Notes: generated by a model not told the origin, from the letters alone. Shown: positions 1 through 6,348, numbered from the stretch's first letter. The stretch is DNA of 22,204 nt from Nitrospirota bacterium (GCA_027328825.1 DAHWTK010000003.1:1-22204); one strand, 5' to 3'. Program-made: numbers and translations.

Positions 1-668
1 GGGGCGCGATGGACATAGAGGGCCTCGGGCCGAAGATTATCGACCTGCTCATACGACAGGGACTTATAGACAACTTTGCAGACCTGTATAAGCTGACGGT
101 GGAACAACTCGTGCCGCTTGAACGGATGGGTAAAAAATCAGCCGCGAATCTCGTGAAAAATATAAAAAACAGCAAGGACAAGCCTCTCTCAAGGCTCTAT
201 TACGGCCTCGGAATAAGGCATGTCGGCGGGCGTTCTGCGGAGACCCTCGCCCATCGTTTCAATTCACTCGACGAGCTTATAAAGGCTGAAACCGCCGAGC
301 TTGAGACGATAAACGAGATTGGCCCGGTAATGGCTAAAGCCATATACGATTTCTTGCGAGAGGAAAAAAACTTGAGCGTGATAAACAAGCTCAAGGCCGC
401 CGGCGTAAAGACGAGCGAGGAACGCAAGGCCCCGGAAACCCCTCAAAACCTGGCAGGAAAGGCGTTCGTATTCACGGGCGCGATTTCGCTCCCGAGAACA
501 CAGGCTGAGGACATGGTAAAATCCCGCGGCGGGAAAGTAACCTCATCCGTAAGCAGAAAAACGGACTATGTCGTCGCCGGCGCAGAGCCGGGCTCGAAAT
601 ACGACAAGGCCAGAGAGCTTGGCGTAAAGATAATTTCAGAGGATGAGTTCAAAGATATGCTTGGATAG
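1..668 (+). CDS. ligA: NAD-dependent DNA ligase LigA, C-terminal part (5' end outside window)
   Basis: LigA seals nicks in DNA using NAD+ during replication and repair. Only the C-terminal third is present. The frame is open from the first base (whole codons begin at base 3) and reads GAMDIEGLG, the conserved sequence just after the zinc finger of bacterial LigA. The adenylation and OB domains therefore lie upstream of the window. Helix-hairpin-helix repeats follow (for example KPLSRLYYGLGIRHVG and ETINEIGPVMAKAI). The last ~75 residues are a BRCT domain beginning NLAGKAFVFTGAIS and containing TDYVVAGAEPGSKYDKA. The ATG at 9 is an internal Met, not the start. The stop is one base from the stop of the convergent tsaB, so any terminator must lie inside one of the genes. 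Family identity is secure; the length upstream cannot be seen. Confidence 0.96.
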   Translation, partial: GAMDIEGLGPKIIDLLIRQGLIDNFADLYKLTVEQLVPLERMGKKSAANLVKNIKNSKDKPLSRLYYGLGIRHVGGRSAETLAHRFNSLDELIKAETAELETINEIGPVMAKAIYDFLREEKNLSVINKLKAAGVKTSEERKAPETPQNLAGKAFVFTGAISLPRTQAEDMVKSRGGKVTSSVSRKTDYVVAGAEPGSKYDKARELGVKIISEDEFKDMLG

Positions 669-669
669 C

Positions 670-1344
670 CTATTTTTCTTCCGCATCGGATCTGCGGATA
701 TAGAAAGGCACAAGGCTCATGGGGTCTGCAATATTCCCGGCCATGATTTTTTTAAGACCCCGGAATGCCACCGCAGCGCCGGAGGGATAGCCATATGCCT
801 TCGGCGCGAAGAACGCCTGACAGCACAGACGCTCACCAAGTAAATCGCGATAGACGTACGCGCCCTCGCCTACGAAGACCGTCGGCTCTTCTATAATGTC
901 CGCCAGCTTGTCCGGCGTGATTACCGTCGGCGGCAGGACAGTCTTCATTAACGTATCCGTCACCTTGTAAATCGCGCAGTATACCATCTTTTTACGCGCA
1001 TCGAGAACCGGCGCGACCTGGTGCCGGCAGTAAGGCAGGTTGTCGGCCAGCGCATCGAGCGTATTAACCGCCGCGACGGGCTTGCCGGACGCATATGCCA
1101 TAGCCTTCACCGCCGCAAGACCGATTCGAAGCCCTGTGAACGAGCCCGGGCCGACGCTTACGGCAAAACCGCCCATGTCGTCAAGGGTCAGGCGCGCGGA
1201 CTTGAGCAGCGTATCGATATGCTCCATGAGCCGCTCGGAGTGCGTAACCGATATGTTCGTCCGCATCTCCGCGATGAGCGTGTCGTCTTCCACAATCCCC
1301 ACCGCGCCCATCGTCGTGGAGGTATCGAGACCAAGGATTTTCAT
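670..1344 (-). CDS. tsaB: tRNA threonylcarbamoyladenosine biosynthesis protein TsaB
   Basis: TsaB (YeaZ) is the scaffold partner of TsaD in making the t6A modification at position 37 of ANN-decoding tRNAs. The 224-aa protein has the ASKHA-fold opening MKILGLDTSTTMGAVG, the HSERLMEHID segment and the signature SVGPGSFTGLRIGLA. Its length matches the family. The reading frame extends 12 codons upstream to a TTG at 1380, but the family start motif begins exactly at the ATG at 1344, so that start is preferred although no strong ribosome binding site precedes it. It lies 63 bases downstream of the first DUF488 gene on the same strand and may be co-transcribed with it. tsaD, tsaE and rimI, common neighbours, are not here. 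Confidence 0.93.
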   Translation of the reverse strand: MKILGLDTSTTMGAVGIVEDDTLIAEMRTNISVTHSERLMEHIDTLLKSARLTLDDMGGFAVSVGPGSFTGLRIGLAAVKAMAYASGKPVAAVNTLDALADNLPYCRHQVAPVLDARKKMVYCAIYKVTDTLMKTVLPPTVITPDKLADIIEEPTVFVGEGAYVYRDLLGERLCCQAFFAPKAYGYPSGAAVAFRGLKKIMAGNIADPMSLVPFYIRRSDAEEK

Positions 1345-1407
1345 ACGGGGAAGGATATTCTTTTTTCGGATGAATTTCAAACGAAAACTCTTTGGAAAAT
1401 TTATCCC

Positions 1408-1785
1408 TCACGCCGCCGCTTTGCCCTTTAAGATGTCCTTGTGGCTCTCCATATAGTCTTTTATAGCGACTGCTATGTTGTGCTCTGCCGAACCCTGGTC
1501 GTAAAGCAGGGTAACAGGCCCATGCTCTGATTTTTCAAGGATTTCACTGAGTTGTGGCATCTGGTCGTCCAGCTCTCCGAAATACCCGCACTCGAACTCC
1601 GGCCATCTCTCGGGCTTCCCGGAAAACCACGCCTGGCTGCCCTCACCCGGCGCAATATCCTTCAGCCAGAGGTCGATTAAACCCTCCTCGCGCTCCATGT
1701 TTTTCGGCCAGCGCCGCTCGACGTAAATCCTGAAGCCGTCGGCTTTTTCAATCTTTTCGTCTATTCTCTTTATCCTGATGTCCAT
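1408..1785 (-). CDS. DUF488 family protein, divergent copy
   Basis: This 125-aa protein belongs to the DUF488/YeaO-type family, whose biochemical role is not established. It shares the family layout with the copy at 2137-2508: KADGFRI, IDLWLKDIAP, PERWPEF, GPVTLLYD and the C-terminal HNIAVAIKDYM. The most conserved family block, VDRLWPRG, is degraded here to VERRWPKN, so it looks like a diverged paralogue. The start at 1785 is chosen because GGGAGG lies five bases upstream; the open frame continues to 1854 without a better start. A promoter with an extended -10 box lies at 1816-1844. It is transcribed divergently from the DUF1328 gene and may run on into tsaB. Confidence 0.85.
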   Translation of the reverse strand: MDIRIKRIDEKIEKADGFRIYVERRWPKNMEREEGLIDLWLKDIAPGEGSQAWFSGKPERWPEFECGYFGELDDQMPQLSEILEKSEHGPVTLLYDQGSAEHNIAVAIKDYMESHKDILKGKAAA

Positions 1786-1815
1786 TTGAACCTCCCGCTT
1801 CAACCGCTGTATAAA

Positions 1816-1844
1816 ATTATAACATGCCCGCCTCCGGCTCGAAA
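1816..1844 (-). promoter_or_regulatory. Sigma-70 promoter with extended -10 for the divergent DUF488 gene
   Basis: On the minus strand a TATAAT box (1816-1821) is preceded by TGT, forming an extended -10. A weak -35 (TTTCGA, 1839-1844) sits 17 bases upstream. This would place the start of transcription about 25 bases before the ATG at 1785. The call rests on motif match only. Confidence 0.5.
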
Positions 1845-1865
1845 TACAGCTCATCGCGGGCGGCT

Positions 1866-1894
1866 TTGCCGAAATTCTCTTTTCATACTATAAT
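1866..1894 (+). promoter_or_regulatory. Sigma-70 promoter for the DUF1328 gene
   Basis: TTGCCG (1866-1871) and a consensus TATAAT (1889-1894) are separated by 17 bases, about 35 bases before the DUF1328 start codon. It is divergent to the promoter of the neighbouring DUF488 gene. The call rests on motif match only. Confidence 0.6.
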
Positions 1895-1929
1895 TTAAAA
1901 ACATACCAGCGAATCACGGGAGGTGACCT

Positions 1930-2097
1930 ATGTTGTACTGGGCGGTGGTATTTTTTGTAATAGCGATAATCGCCGCGATATTCGGCTTTGCGGGGATTGC
2001 CGGGACAGCCGCATGGATTGCCAAACTGCTTTTTGTAGTGTTCCTGATACTGTTTGTACTGTCCCTGATTTTCGGGCGCAAGAGGACAATAATGTGA
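1930..2097 (+). CDS. DUF1328 (YtjA-like) small membrane protein, 55 aa
   Basis: A 55-aa hydrophobic protein opening MLYWAVVFFVIAIIAAIFGF and continuing AGIAGTAAWIAKLLF, then a second hydrophobic stretch and a basic tail, GRKRTIM. This matches the DUF1328 family of two-helix membrane proteins (E. coli YtjA type), which are normally 50-60 aa. Family function is not established. A strong ribosome binding site, GGGAGGTGA, lies four bases before the ATG, and a TTGCCG/TATAAT promoter lies upstream. The gene is monocistronic and convergent with the second DUF488 gene. Membrane-spanning segments are at about residues 4-25 and 30-48. Confidence 0.92.
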   Translation: MLYWAVVFFVIAIIAAIFGFAGIAGTAAWIAKLLFVVFLILFVLSLIFGRKRTIM

Positions 2098-2136
2098 GGT
2101 AAAACGGGCGGCCAGGGGCGGCTTTCCTGTATAGGA

Positions 2137-2508
2137 TCAGGCCGCCCGGGCGGCCTCCGTCACCTTTGCCTCAAGATATTCCTTCAGTGCAACAGCGTTG
2201 TTAAGTTCTTGTTCTTTCGAGGAAAAAAGTAGCGTTACGGGCCGCCTTCCCGCCTCGCGCAATATATGCTCGACGGCCTCTCTGTTCGCGTCTAACTCCT
2301 CGAAATAATGGGATTTAAACTCTTCCCAGCGCTCCGGGTCGTGGTAGAACCATTTGCGCAGGCCATCCGAAGGCGCGATCTCCTTTAACCACAGGTCAAC
2401 ATTGAGTTTTTCCTTGGAAATTCCCCTCGGCCAGAGCCTGTCCACCAGTATCCTGAATCCGTCCGCTTTTGCGGGCGGGTCATATGCGCGTTTTATCTTT
2501 ATCTTCAT
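2137..2508 (-). CDS. DUF488 family protein, canonical copy
   Basis: A 123-aa DUF488 family protein of unknown biochemical role. It carries the intact family signature, DGFRILVDRLWPRGISK, followed by VDLWLKEIAPSDGLRKWF, DPERWEEF, RPVTLLF and NAVALKEYL. The ATG at 2508 is preferred over the in-frame GTG at 2517 because GGGGTGA lies five bases before the ATG. An extended -10 promoter (TGC-TATAAT) sits at 2534-2542. It is a paralogue of the gene at 1408-1785 with the DUF1328 gene between them. The last codons contain a perfect 16-bp palindrome (2140-2155). Confidence 0.9.
   Translation of the reverse strand: MKIKIKRAYDPPAKADGFRILVDRLWPRGISKEKLNVDLWLKEIAPSDGLRKWFYHDPERWEEFKSHYFEELDANREAVEHILREAGRRPVTLLFSSKEQELNNAVALKEYLEAKVTEAARAA
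2140..2155. repeat. 16-bp GC palindrome at the 3' end of the DUF488 gene
   Basis: GGCCGCCCGGGCGGCC is perfectly self-complementary and encodes part of the Ala/Arg tail of the DUF488 protein. An 8-bp partner, GGGCGGCC, lies at 2106-2113, so alternative stem-loops could form between the two convergent genes. No T-run follows on either strand, so it is not a standard intrinsic terminator. Confidence 0.5.
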
Positions 2509-2533
2509 ATTTATCACCCCTTTACATAATTAA

Positions 2534-2542
2534 ATTATAGCA
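2534..2542 (-). promoter_or_regulatory. Extended -10 promoter for the canonical DUF488 gene
   Basis: On the minus strand TATAAT (2534-2539) is directly preceded by TGC, an extended -10 arrangement. No convincing -35 box is present at the usual distance. Transcription would begin about 20 bases before the ATG at 2508. Confidence 0.5.
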
Positions 2543-2798
2543 GAATTTGGGATGATTCGTCCCGTAAACGGCGTATGTGAAACCCCCTGTCCCCGCGCCC
2601 GGGTTTTTGCACAAAACGGCCTGTTTTACGCATTTTTCGCACCATTCCCTATACCGGCGGAAAAACGCGCAAATTTTCGTTTTTTATCTTAACAATCGGC
2701 ATGTTGATAGAATAATTCGGAACTGCTTTGGATAGCGAACTTTCCCTATCGATGATATTTGCTCTTTAGCGTTCACGCTGAATAAGCAATCTTCATCG

Positions 2799-2843
2799 GC
2801 CCCCTTTGTCCCCCTCTTAAGATAAGAGGGGGACAAAGGGGGC
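2799..2843. repeat. Perfect 21-bp inverted repeat with 3-base loop
   Basis: Two 21-base arms, 2799-2819 and 2823-2843, are exact reverse complements around the loop AGA. The arms are built from runs of C and G around CTTTGT/ACAAAG and CTCTTA/TAAGAG. A near-perfect hairpin of this type is typical of miniature dispersed repeats. It lies downstream of aspC and could also stop transcription, but no T-run follows. Only one copy occurs in this window. Confidence 0.85.
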
Positions 2844-2857
2844 GTTATGAAAAGTCA

Positions 2858-2884
2858 CTGGGTTCCCGCTTCTGCGGGAATGAC
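2858..2884. repeat. 27-nt hairpin repeat, copy 1 (CTGGG-stem-TGAC)
   Basis: CTGGG, then TTCCCGC-TTCT-GCGGGAA, then TGAC. The seven-base stem is perfect. It has the same length and frame elements as the copy at 4205-4231. It lies 22 bases beyond the aspC stop and may help end aspC transcripts. Confidence 0.75.
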
Positions 2885-2906
2885 GAACATGGGAGGCCGG
2901 CTCAGG

Positions 2907-4100
2907 TTATGACAGGGCCTTTACCGCTTTCTCTATCCTGTCGAGGCCCTTCTCGATTGCGGACATTGAGGTCGCATAGGAGAGGCGGATGTAGTCGTCC
3001 GCACCGAATGCGTCGCCGGAAACCACCGCCACCTTCGCCTCTTCCAGGAGATATGCCGCCATGTCGGCGGAGCCTTTTATCTCCTTGCCGTTGAATTTCC
3101 TGCCGTAAAGAGGCGAGACGCGCGGGAAGGCGTAGAACGCGCCGACAGGCATCGGGCAAGACACTCCGGATATAGAATTCAGGCGTTCGACGATATATTT
3201 CCTGCGCTTGTCAAACTCCGCGACCATCACCGGGAGGAAGTCCTGCGGGCCGTTCAGGGCCTCGACCGCCGCCTTCTGCGTGATGGAGCACGGGTTCGAC
3301 GTGCTCTGGGACTGTATCTTCGTCATCGCTCCGATAACGTCTTTCGGCCCGGCGGCATAACCGAGCCTCCAGCCCGTCATGGCATGGGACTTGGAAAGCC
3401 CGTTGATTGTAACCGTAAGGTCTTCTATCTCCTTGCCGAGCGAGGCTATGCTTACATGCCTGAAACCGTCGTAGGTAATTTTCTCGTATATCTCGTCCGA
3501 TATTACCATTACCTTGTGCCGGACGGCCACTTCCGCGATGGCCTTCAACGCCTCTTTCGGGTAGCCGAGGCCGGTGGGGTTCGAGGGGCTGTTGAGTATC
3601 AAAGCCTTGGTCTTTGGCGTGATGGCCTTCTCGAAGGCCTCCGCCGTAAGGACGAATCCGCCCTTCTCCTCCGTCTGGACGATAACCGGCTTCGCGTCGT
3701 TCAGGATGACCTGGTCGGGATAGGAGACCCAGTACGGGGCCGGTATGATTACCTCGTCCCCCGGGCCGTAGAGGGCTTGGGCGACGTTATAGAGCGAGTG
3801 CTTCGCGCCTGTCGAGACGATTATCCGGGAGCGGTCGTACTGGATACCGTTGTCCTTTTTGAGCTTGTTTATTATCGCGTCCTTGAGCTCGTCCGTGCCG
3901 CCGACGGGTGTATATTTCGTGAAACCGCTCTTAAGCGCCTTTACCGCCGCCTCTTTGATGTTATCGGGAGTGTCGAAATCCGGCTCTCCCGCGCCGAAAC
4001 CTACGACGTCTATGCCTTCCGCCTTCATCGCCTTGGCCCTCGCGTCCACCGCGAGAGTGGGAGACGGTTTGATACCTTTTACTCTTTCAGCCAGAGACAT
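2907..4100 (-). CDS. aspC: Class I PLP-dependent aminotransferase, probable aspartate aminotransferase
   Basis: A 397-aa fold-type I aminotransferase, most like aspartate:2-oxoglutarate aminotransferases of the bacterial I-beta group. Visible landmarks are GFGAGEPDFDTP (residues 34-45), YTPVGG (63-68), APYWVSYPD (121-129), SPSNPTG with substrate/PLP-contacting Asn174, SDEIYE with Asp202 that pairs with the pyridine nitrogen, and NGLSKSHAMTGWRLGY with the Schiff-base Lys237. The start at 4100 is set by AAGGAGG eight bases upstream; the frame extends to 4148 but that extension runs into a palindromic repeat. The exact amino-acid substrate cannot be fixed from sequence. It is separated from cbiC by repeats and no convincing own promoter was found. 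Confidence 0.9.
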   Translation of the reverse strand: MSLAERVKGIKPSPTLAVDARAKAMKAEGIDVVGFGAGEPDFDTPDNIKEAAVKALKSGFTKYTPVGGTDELKDAIINKLKKDNGIQYDRSRIIVSTGAKHSLYNVAQALYGPGDEVIIPAPYWVSYPDQVILNDAKPVIVQTEEKGGFVLTAEAFEKAITPKTKALILNSPSNPTGLGYPKEALKAIAEVAVRHKVMVISDEIYEKITYDGFRHVSIASLGKEIEDLTVTINGLSKSHAMTGWRLGYAAGPKDVIGAMTKIQSQSTSNPCSITQKAAVEALNGPQDFLPVMVAEFDKRRKYIVERLNSISGVSCPMPVGAFYAFPRVSPLYGRKFNGKEIKGSADMAAYLLEEAKVAVVSGDAFGADDYIRLSYATSMSAIEKGLDRIEKAVKALS

Positions 4101-4131
4101 GTCGAAAACCTCCTTATTATTTATTCGATAA

Positions 4132-4196
4132 GTAGCTGCCCCATTCATGGGGCGTATTTATTTACAAGAACATTGCCCGATGAATCGGGCAGCTAC
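4132..4196. repeat. REP/BIME-like double palindrome, copy 1
   Basis: The element starts GTAGCT, then a hairpin GCCCCAT-TC-ATGGGGC (4138-4153), a 21-base spacer, a second hairpin GCCCGAT-GA-ATCGGGC (4175-4190), then AGCTAC. The GTAG end next to a small palindrome, repeated as an inverted pair, is the layout of REP units arranged as a BIME. The copy at 8805-8860 has the same ends but different paired bases in the stems. It sits between the aspC start and the cbiC stop. Confidence 0.75.
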
Positions 4197-4204
4197 AAAA
4201 GACG

Positions 4205-4231
4205 CTGGGCCCCCGTTTTCACGGGGGTGAC
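4205..4231. repeat. 27-nt hairpin repeat, copy 2 (CTGGG-stem-TGAC)
   Basis: CTGGG, then CCCCCGT-TTTC-ACGGGGG, then TGAC. It has identical architecture to 2858-2884, but three base pairs of the stem differ with compensating changes on both sides. It ends two bases from the cbiC stop codon, and on the minus strand a short T-run follows (complement of 4197-4200), so it may act as a weak terminator for the ACP-exbBD-cbiC operon. Confidence 0.75.
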
Positions 4232-4233
4232 AG

Positions 4234-4857
4234 TTATTTATTCGCCAATTTTATAATCGCATTCACGATTGCCGCCGCGACGGGAGTGCCGCCCTTGACG
4301 CCGCGGTTTGTGATGAACGGGACTTCCGTAACGCCTTCCAGTTCTTCCTTGGACTCCGCCGCGCCCACAAACCCTACCGGGACGCCTACCATAAGCGCGG
4401 GCCGCGCGCCTTCACGCACAAGCCTTATAACCTCGAAGAGCGCCGTCGGCGCATTGCCGATTGCAACGATTGAACCGTCGATAAGGCCAAGTCCTGCCGC
4501 CTTCCTCATGCCAGCCGCAGAGCGGGTAATGCCGTTATCGCGGGCGGACTCTTTGGTGTCTTCGTCCGAAACGAAACAGATTGCCTCCGCGCCGCCCGGC
4601 CTGTTTTTAGATATGCCGGCGCGGAGCATGTTGACGTCGGTTATTATCCTGCATGACGAAACGATGGCGGAGATGCCTGAGGAAAGCGAGCCTTTGGAGA
4701 AGACTATCGTGTCGGCGAAGTCCGGGTCGGCTGTGGCGTGGACGGCCCGCTTGATTACTTCCCTCTCCGGCCCGCCCAAGCCCTTGCCGGAGAGAAGCGC
4801 TTCTATGATTTCAAAGCTCCTGGATTCAATCGAACGGGGGTCGGACAGGAATTGCAA
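4234..4857 (-). CDS. cbiC: Precorrin-8X methylmutase / cobalt-precorrin-8 methylmutase
   Basis: CbiC/CobH moves the methyl group from C-11 to C-12 of the corrin ring, giving hydrogenobyrinic or cobyrinic acid in cobalamin synthesis. The 207-aa protein contains RSFEII near the N-terminus, the catalytic-histidine region KRAVHATADPDF (His40), TDVNMLRAGI, RSAAGMRKA, AIGNAPTALFEVIRL and the C-terminal GVPVGFVGAAESKEEL and TNRGVKGGTPVAAA. Length is normal. The start is a TTG at 4857, two bases after the exbD stop; AGTAGGA precedes it without good spacing, so translational coupling to exbD is likely. It is the only cobalamin gene in the window. Whether the aerobic or anaerobic pathway is used cannot be told from this gene alone. 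Confidence 0.93.
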   Translation of the reverse strand: MQFLSDPRSIESRSFEIIEALLSGKGLGGPEREVIKRAVHATADPDFADTIVFSKGSLSSGISAIVSSCRIITDVNMLRAGISKNRPGGAEAICFVSDEDTKESARDNGITRSAAGMRKAAGLGLIDGSIVAIGNAPTALFEVIRLVREGARPALMVGVPVGFVGAAESKEELEGVTEVPFITNRGVKGGTPVAAAIVNAIIKLANK

Positions 4858-4859
4858 TC

Positions 4860-5288
4860 CTACTGGGCCCCTTCTTTTCCGCGTTCGGTGGCTATGGCGA
4901 GCTTAAGCGCCCCGGCCTGTTTCGCCACGTCCAGGATTTTAACGACCTCACCCTCCATGACCGTCCTGTCGGCCTTTATGACGACCGTCTTGTCGGGGCT
5001 TGAAGCCATGCGGGAGGTAAGGAGACCTTTTAAGTCGTCTATGCTGACCTGCGCCCTGTTAAGATAAATTACGTTCGGGGGCGCAATGGATACGACTGTC
5101 GTCTGCGTCTCCTGAGGCTGCGCAGTGACAGCCTTCGGGAGCTTTATCTTGAATGCATTATTCATCATAAGCGGCGTCGTGACCATGAATATAACCAGGA
5201 GCACCATCACGACGTCCGTAAGCGGAGTGATGTTTATTTCTGCCATTATCTTTGTTTTGCTTGTCCTGGTAATACCCCACCGCCTCAT
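4860..5288 (-). CDS. exbD: ExbD/TolR-type proton-channel subunit
   Basis: A 142-aa inner-membrane protein of the ExbD/TolR family, which with ExbB/TolQ uses the proton gradient to energise TonB or TolA. After a short basic N-terminus comes INITPLTDVVMVLLVIFM. Its Asp25 corresponds to the essential membrane aspartate of the family. One transmembrane helix spans about residues 24-43, and the rest is a periplasmic domain. The start at 5288 lies two bases after the exbB stop with AGGAAGG upstream. An open frame runs much further upstream, but it overlaps exbB entirely and is not real. ExbD and TolR cannot be separated reliably here, since neither tonB nor tolA is present. Confidence 0.9.
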   Translation of the reverse strand: MRRWGITRTSKTKIMAEINITPLTDVVMVLLVIFMVTTPLMMNNAFKIKLPKAVTAQPQETQTTVVSIAPPNVIYLNRAQVSIDDLKGLLTSRMASSPDKTVVIKADRTVMEGEVVKILDVAKQAGALKLAIATERGKEGAQ

Positions 5289-5290
5289 AA

Positions 5291-5920
5291 TTACGCCTTC
5301 CTCTCGATCAGCATGTCCATTGCCTCGGAAGCTGTCGTCTCCATCTCTGAGACCATCCTGTTGACGCGATGGGTATAATAATTGAACATTATAACCGCCG
5401 GGACGGCGACAAACAGGCCGGACGCCGTTGCCACAAGCGCCTCGGCTATGCCGTTGGCGACGACAAGCGGGCCGCCGCCCCCCGTCGAAAGGGAGAGGTC
5501 GTGAAAGGCCCGGATGATGCCGATGACCGTGCCGAAGAGGCCGACGAACGGCGTGACGCTCCCTGTGGTGCCGATTATTCCGAGGTTTTTCTCCAGGTGC
5601 AGTGTTTCCTTCATGGCGGCCTTTTCCATAGACTCGCCCATTGCCTCCTCGCCGTGATGGAAGGAGTGGAGGCCGGCCTTTATGATTGACGCAAGCGACG
5701 TGGTGGAGCCTTCGCAGAGCTCTATGGCTTCGGAGATATTGCCGGAGCGGAGTGTTTTCTTGAGCCTGCCAAGAAAGTCCGCCTTTCCCTTCTCCGCCCT
5801 GTGGAATACCCACCCGCGCTCAAGCATTACCGCGACTGAGAGTATGGAAAAACCGGCGAGGACGATCATAGTCCAGCCGCCCTTCGACAGGAGCTGGAAA
5901 AAACTTAGTTCCTGAAACAT
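5291..5920 (-). CDS. exbB: MotA/TolQ/ExbB proton channel family protein
   Basis: A 209-aa three-helix membrane protein that forms the proton channel with ExbD. Transmembrane segments lie at about residues 14-34, 115-138 and 158-182. The family signature GIIGTTGSVTPFVGLFGTVIGII (around residues 114-136; the conserved Pro and small residues are present) and ALVATASGLFVAVPAVI (161-177) are clear. The start at 5920 has GGAGG ten bases upstream. It follows the acyl carrier protein gene by 22 bases and precedes exbD by two, so it is part of one operon. The short GTTGSVTP loop between helices is typical of ExbB more than TolQ, but this is a weak distinction. Confidence 0.92.
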   Translation of the reverse strand: MFQELSFFQLLSKGGWTMIVLAGFSILSVAVMLERGWVFHRAEKGKADFLGRLKKTLRSGNISEAIELCEGSTTSLASIIKAGLHSFHHGEEAMGESMEKAAMKETLHLEKNLGIIGTTGSVTPFVGLFGTVIGIIRAFHDLSLSTGGGGPLVVANGIAEALVATASGLFVAVPAVIMFNYYTHRVNRMVSEMETTASEAMDMLIERKA

Positions 5921-5942
5921 TGCGCCAAGACCTCCGTGTTCT

Positions 5943-6212
5943 TTAGTTTTTTGAATTTTTCAGAACGAATTCGGCGAGGGCGTTTACGGAAGCGAAAGCC
6001 TCCCGCCCCACCGCTTCGTCCGGAACCTGCACACCAAATTCCTGCTCAAGACCCACGACAAGCTCCAGCGCGTCTATGGAATCAAGACCGAGCCCCTCGC
6101 CGAAAAGCGGCGCGTTGTCGTCTATGCCGTCGGGTTCCATCTGGAGCTTAAGCCTCTGGATTATTAATTTTTTAAGCCTTTCTTTTACGCCAAGCAACTC
6201 CACTTCCTGCAT
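5943..6212 (-). CDS. Acyl carrier protein
   Basis: An 89-aa acyl carrier protein. The phosphopantetheine attachment motif GLGLDSIDALELVVGLE is intact, with Ser45 as the modified residue. It is not a close match to the canonical FabD-FabF-linked AcpP (which has the LGADSLD form); the PLFGEGLGLDSIDALEL form is more usual in dedicated ACPs of polyene, glycolipid or polyketide-like pathways. The ATG at 6212 is preferred over the GTG at 6221 because AGGAGG is ten bases before the ATG but almost touches the GTG. It heads the operon with exbB, exbD and cbiC, and has a good promoter 35 bases upstream. No ketosynthase or acyltransferase is nearby, so its partner enzymes are unknown. Confidence 0.92.
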   Translation of the reverse strand: MQEVELLGVKERLKKLIIQRLKLQMEPDGIDDNAPLFGEGLGLDSIDALELVVGLEQEFGVQVPDEAVGREAFASVNALAEFVLKNSKN

Positions 6213-6253
6213 TAAATCCACGCCTCCTCAGATCAATAGAAAAACGAGAGTTT

Positions 6254-6283
6254 ATTGTATTACCGGCGGCATAATCTTGTCAA
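6254..6283 (-). promoter_or_regulatory. Sigma-70 promoter of the ACP-exbB-exbD-cbiC operon
   Basis: On the minus strand a consensus TTGACA (6278-6283) is followed, after 18 bases, by TACAAT (6254-6259). The predicted start of transcription is near 6247, giving a leader of about 35 bases that includes the AGGAGG of the ACP gene. Confidence 0.7.
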
Positions 6284-6322
6284 GCCAAAGTTGCGCGCCC
6301 TTATCGATAACGTACTCCCCCT

Positions 6323-6342
6323 CTCCCGCCTGGGGGCGGGGG
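6323..6342. repeat. GC-rich hairpin downstream of the glycosyltransferase gene
   Basis: CTCCCGCC and GGCGGGGG pair around TGGG (with one G-T pair). It lies seven bases past the glycosyltransferase stop and upstream of the ACP promoter. No T-run follows on the minus strand, so it is either a repeat unit or a Rho-type transcript end, not a classic terminator. Confidence 0.5.
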
Positions 6343-6348
6343 AAAAGC

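Larger units (their letters stand above)
2509..2906. other. 398-base gene-free stretch between DUF488 and aspC
   Basis: No coding region longer than a few codons with a ribosome binding site was found. The left end (2509-2545) holds the DUF488 promoter. The right end (2799-2884) holds a 21-bp inverted repeat and a 27-nt hairpin repeat, described separately. Between 2546 and 2798 only minor symmetry is visible, such as AGCGT-TC-ACGCT at 2768-2779. No tRNA, riboswitch or recognised ncRNA was identified there. Confidence 0.6.

Noticed and set aside
643..843. 66-codon plus-strand frame overlapping the end of ligA
   Set aside because: It lies mostly antisense to the conserved C-terminus of tsaB and has no ribosome binding site or family match.
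4860..5813. Upstream extension of the exbD frame to 317 residues
   Set aside because: The extra part overlaps exbB in another frame and is low-complexity Arg/Gly/Pro sequence. The ATG at 5288 directly after the exbB stop, with a ribosome binding site, gives a standard 142-aa ExbD.
6222..6348. Intrinsic terminator after the glycosyltransferase gene
   Set aside because: The GC hairpin at 6323-6342 has no T-run on the minus strand, so it is listed as a repeat/hairpin only.
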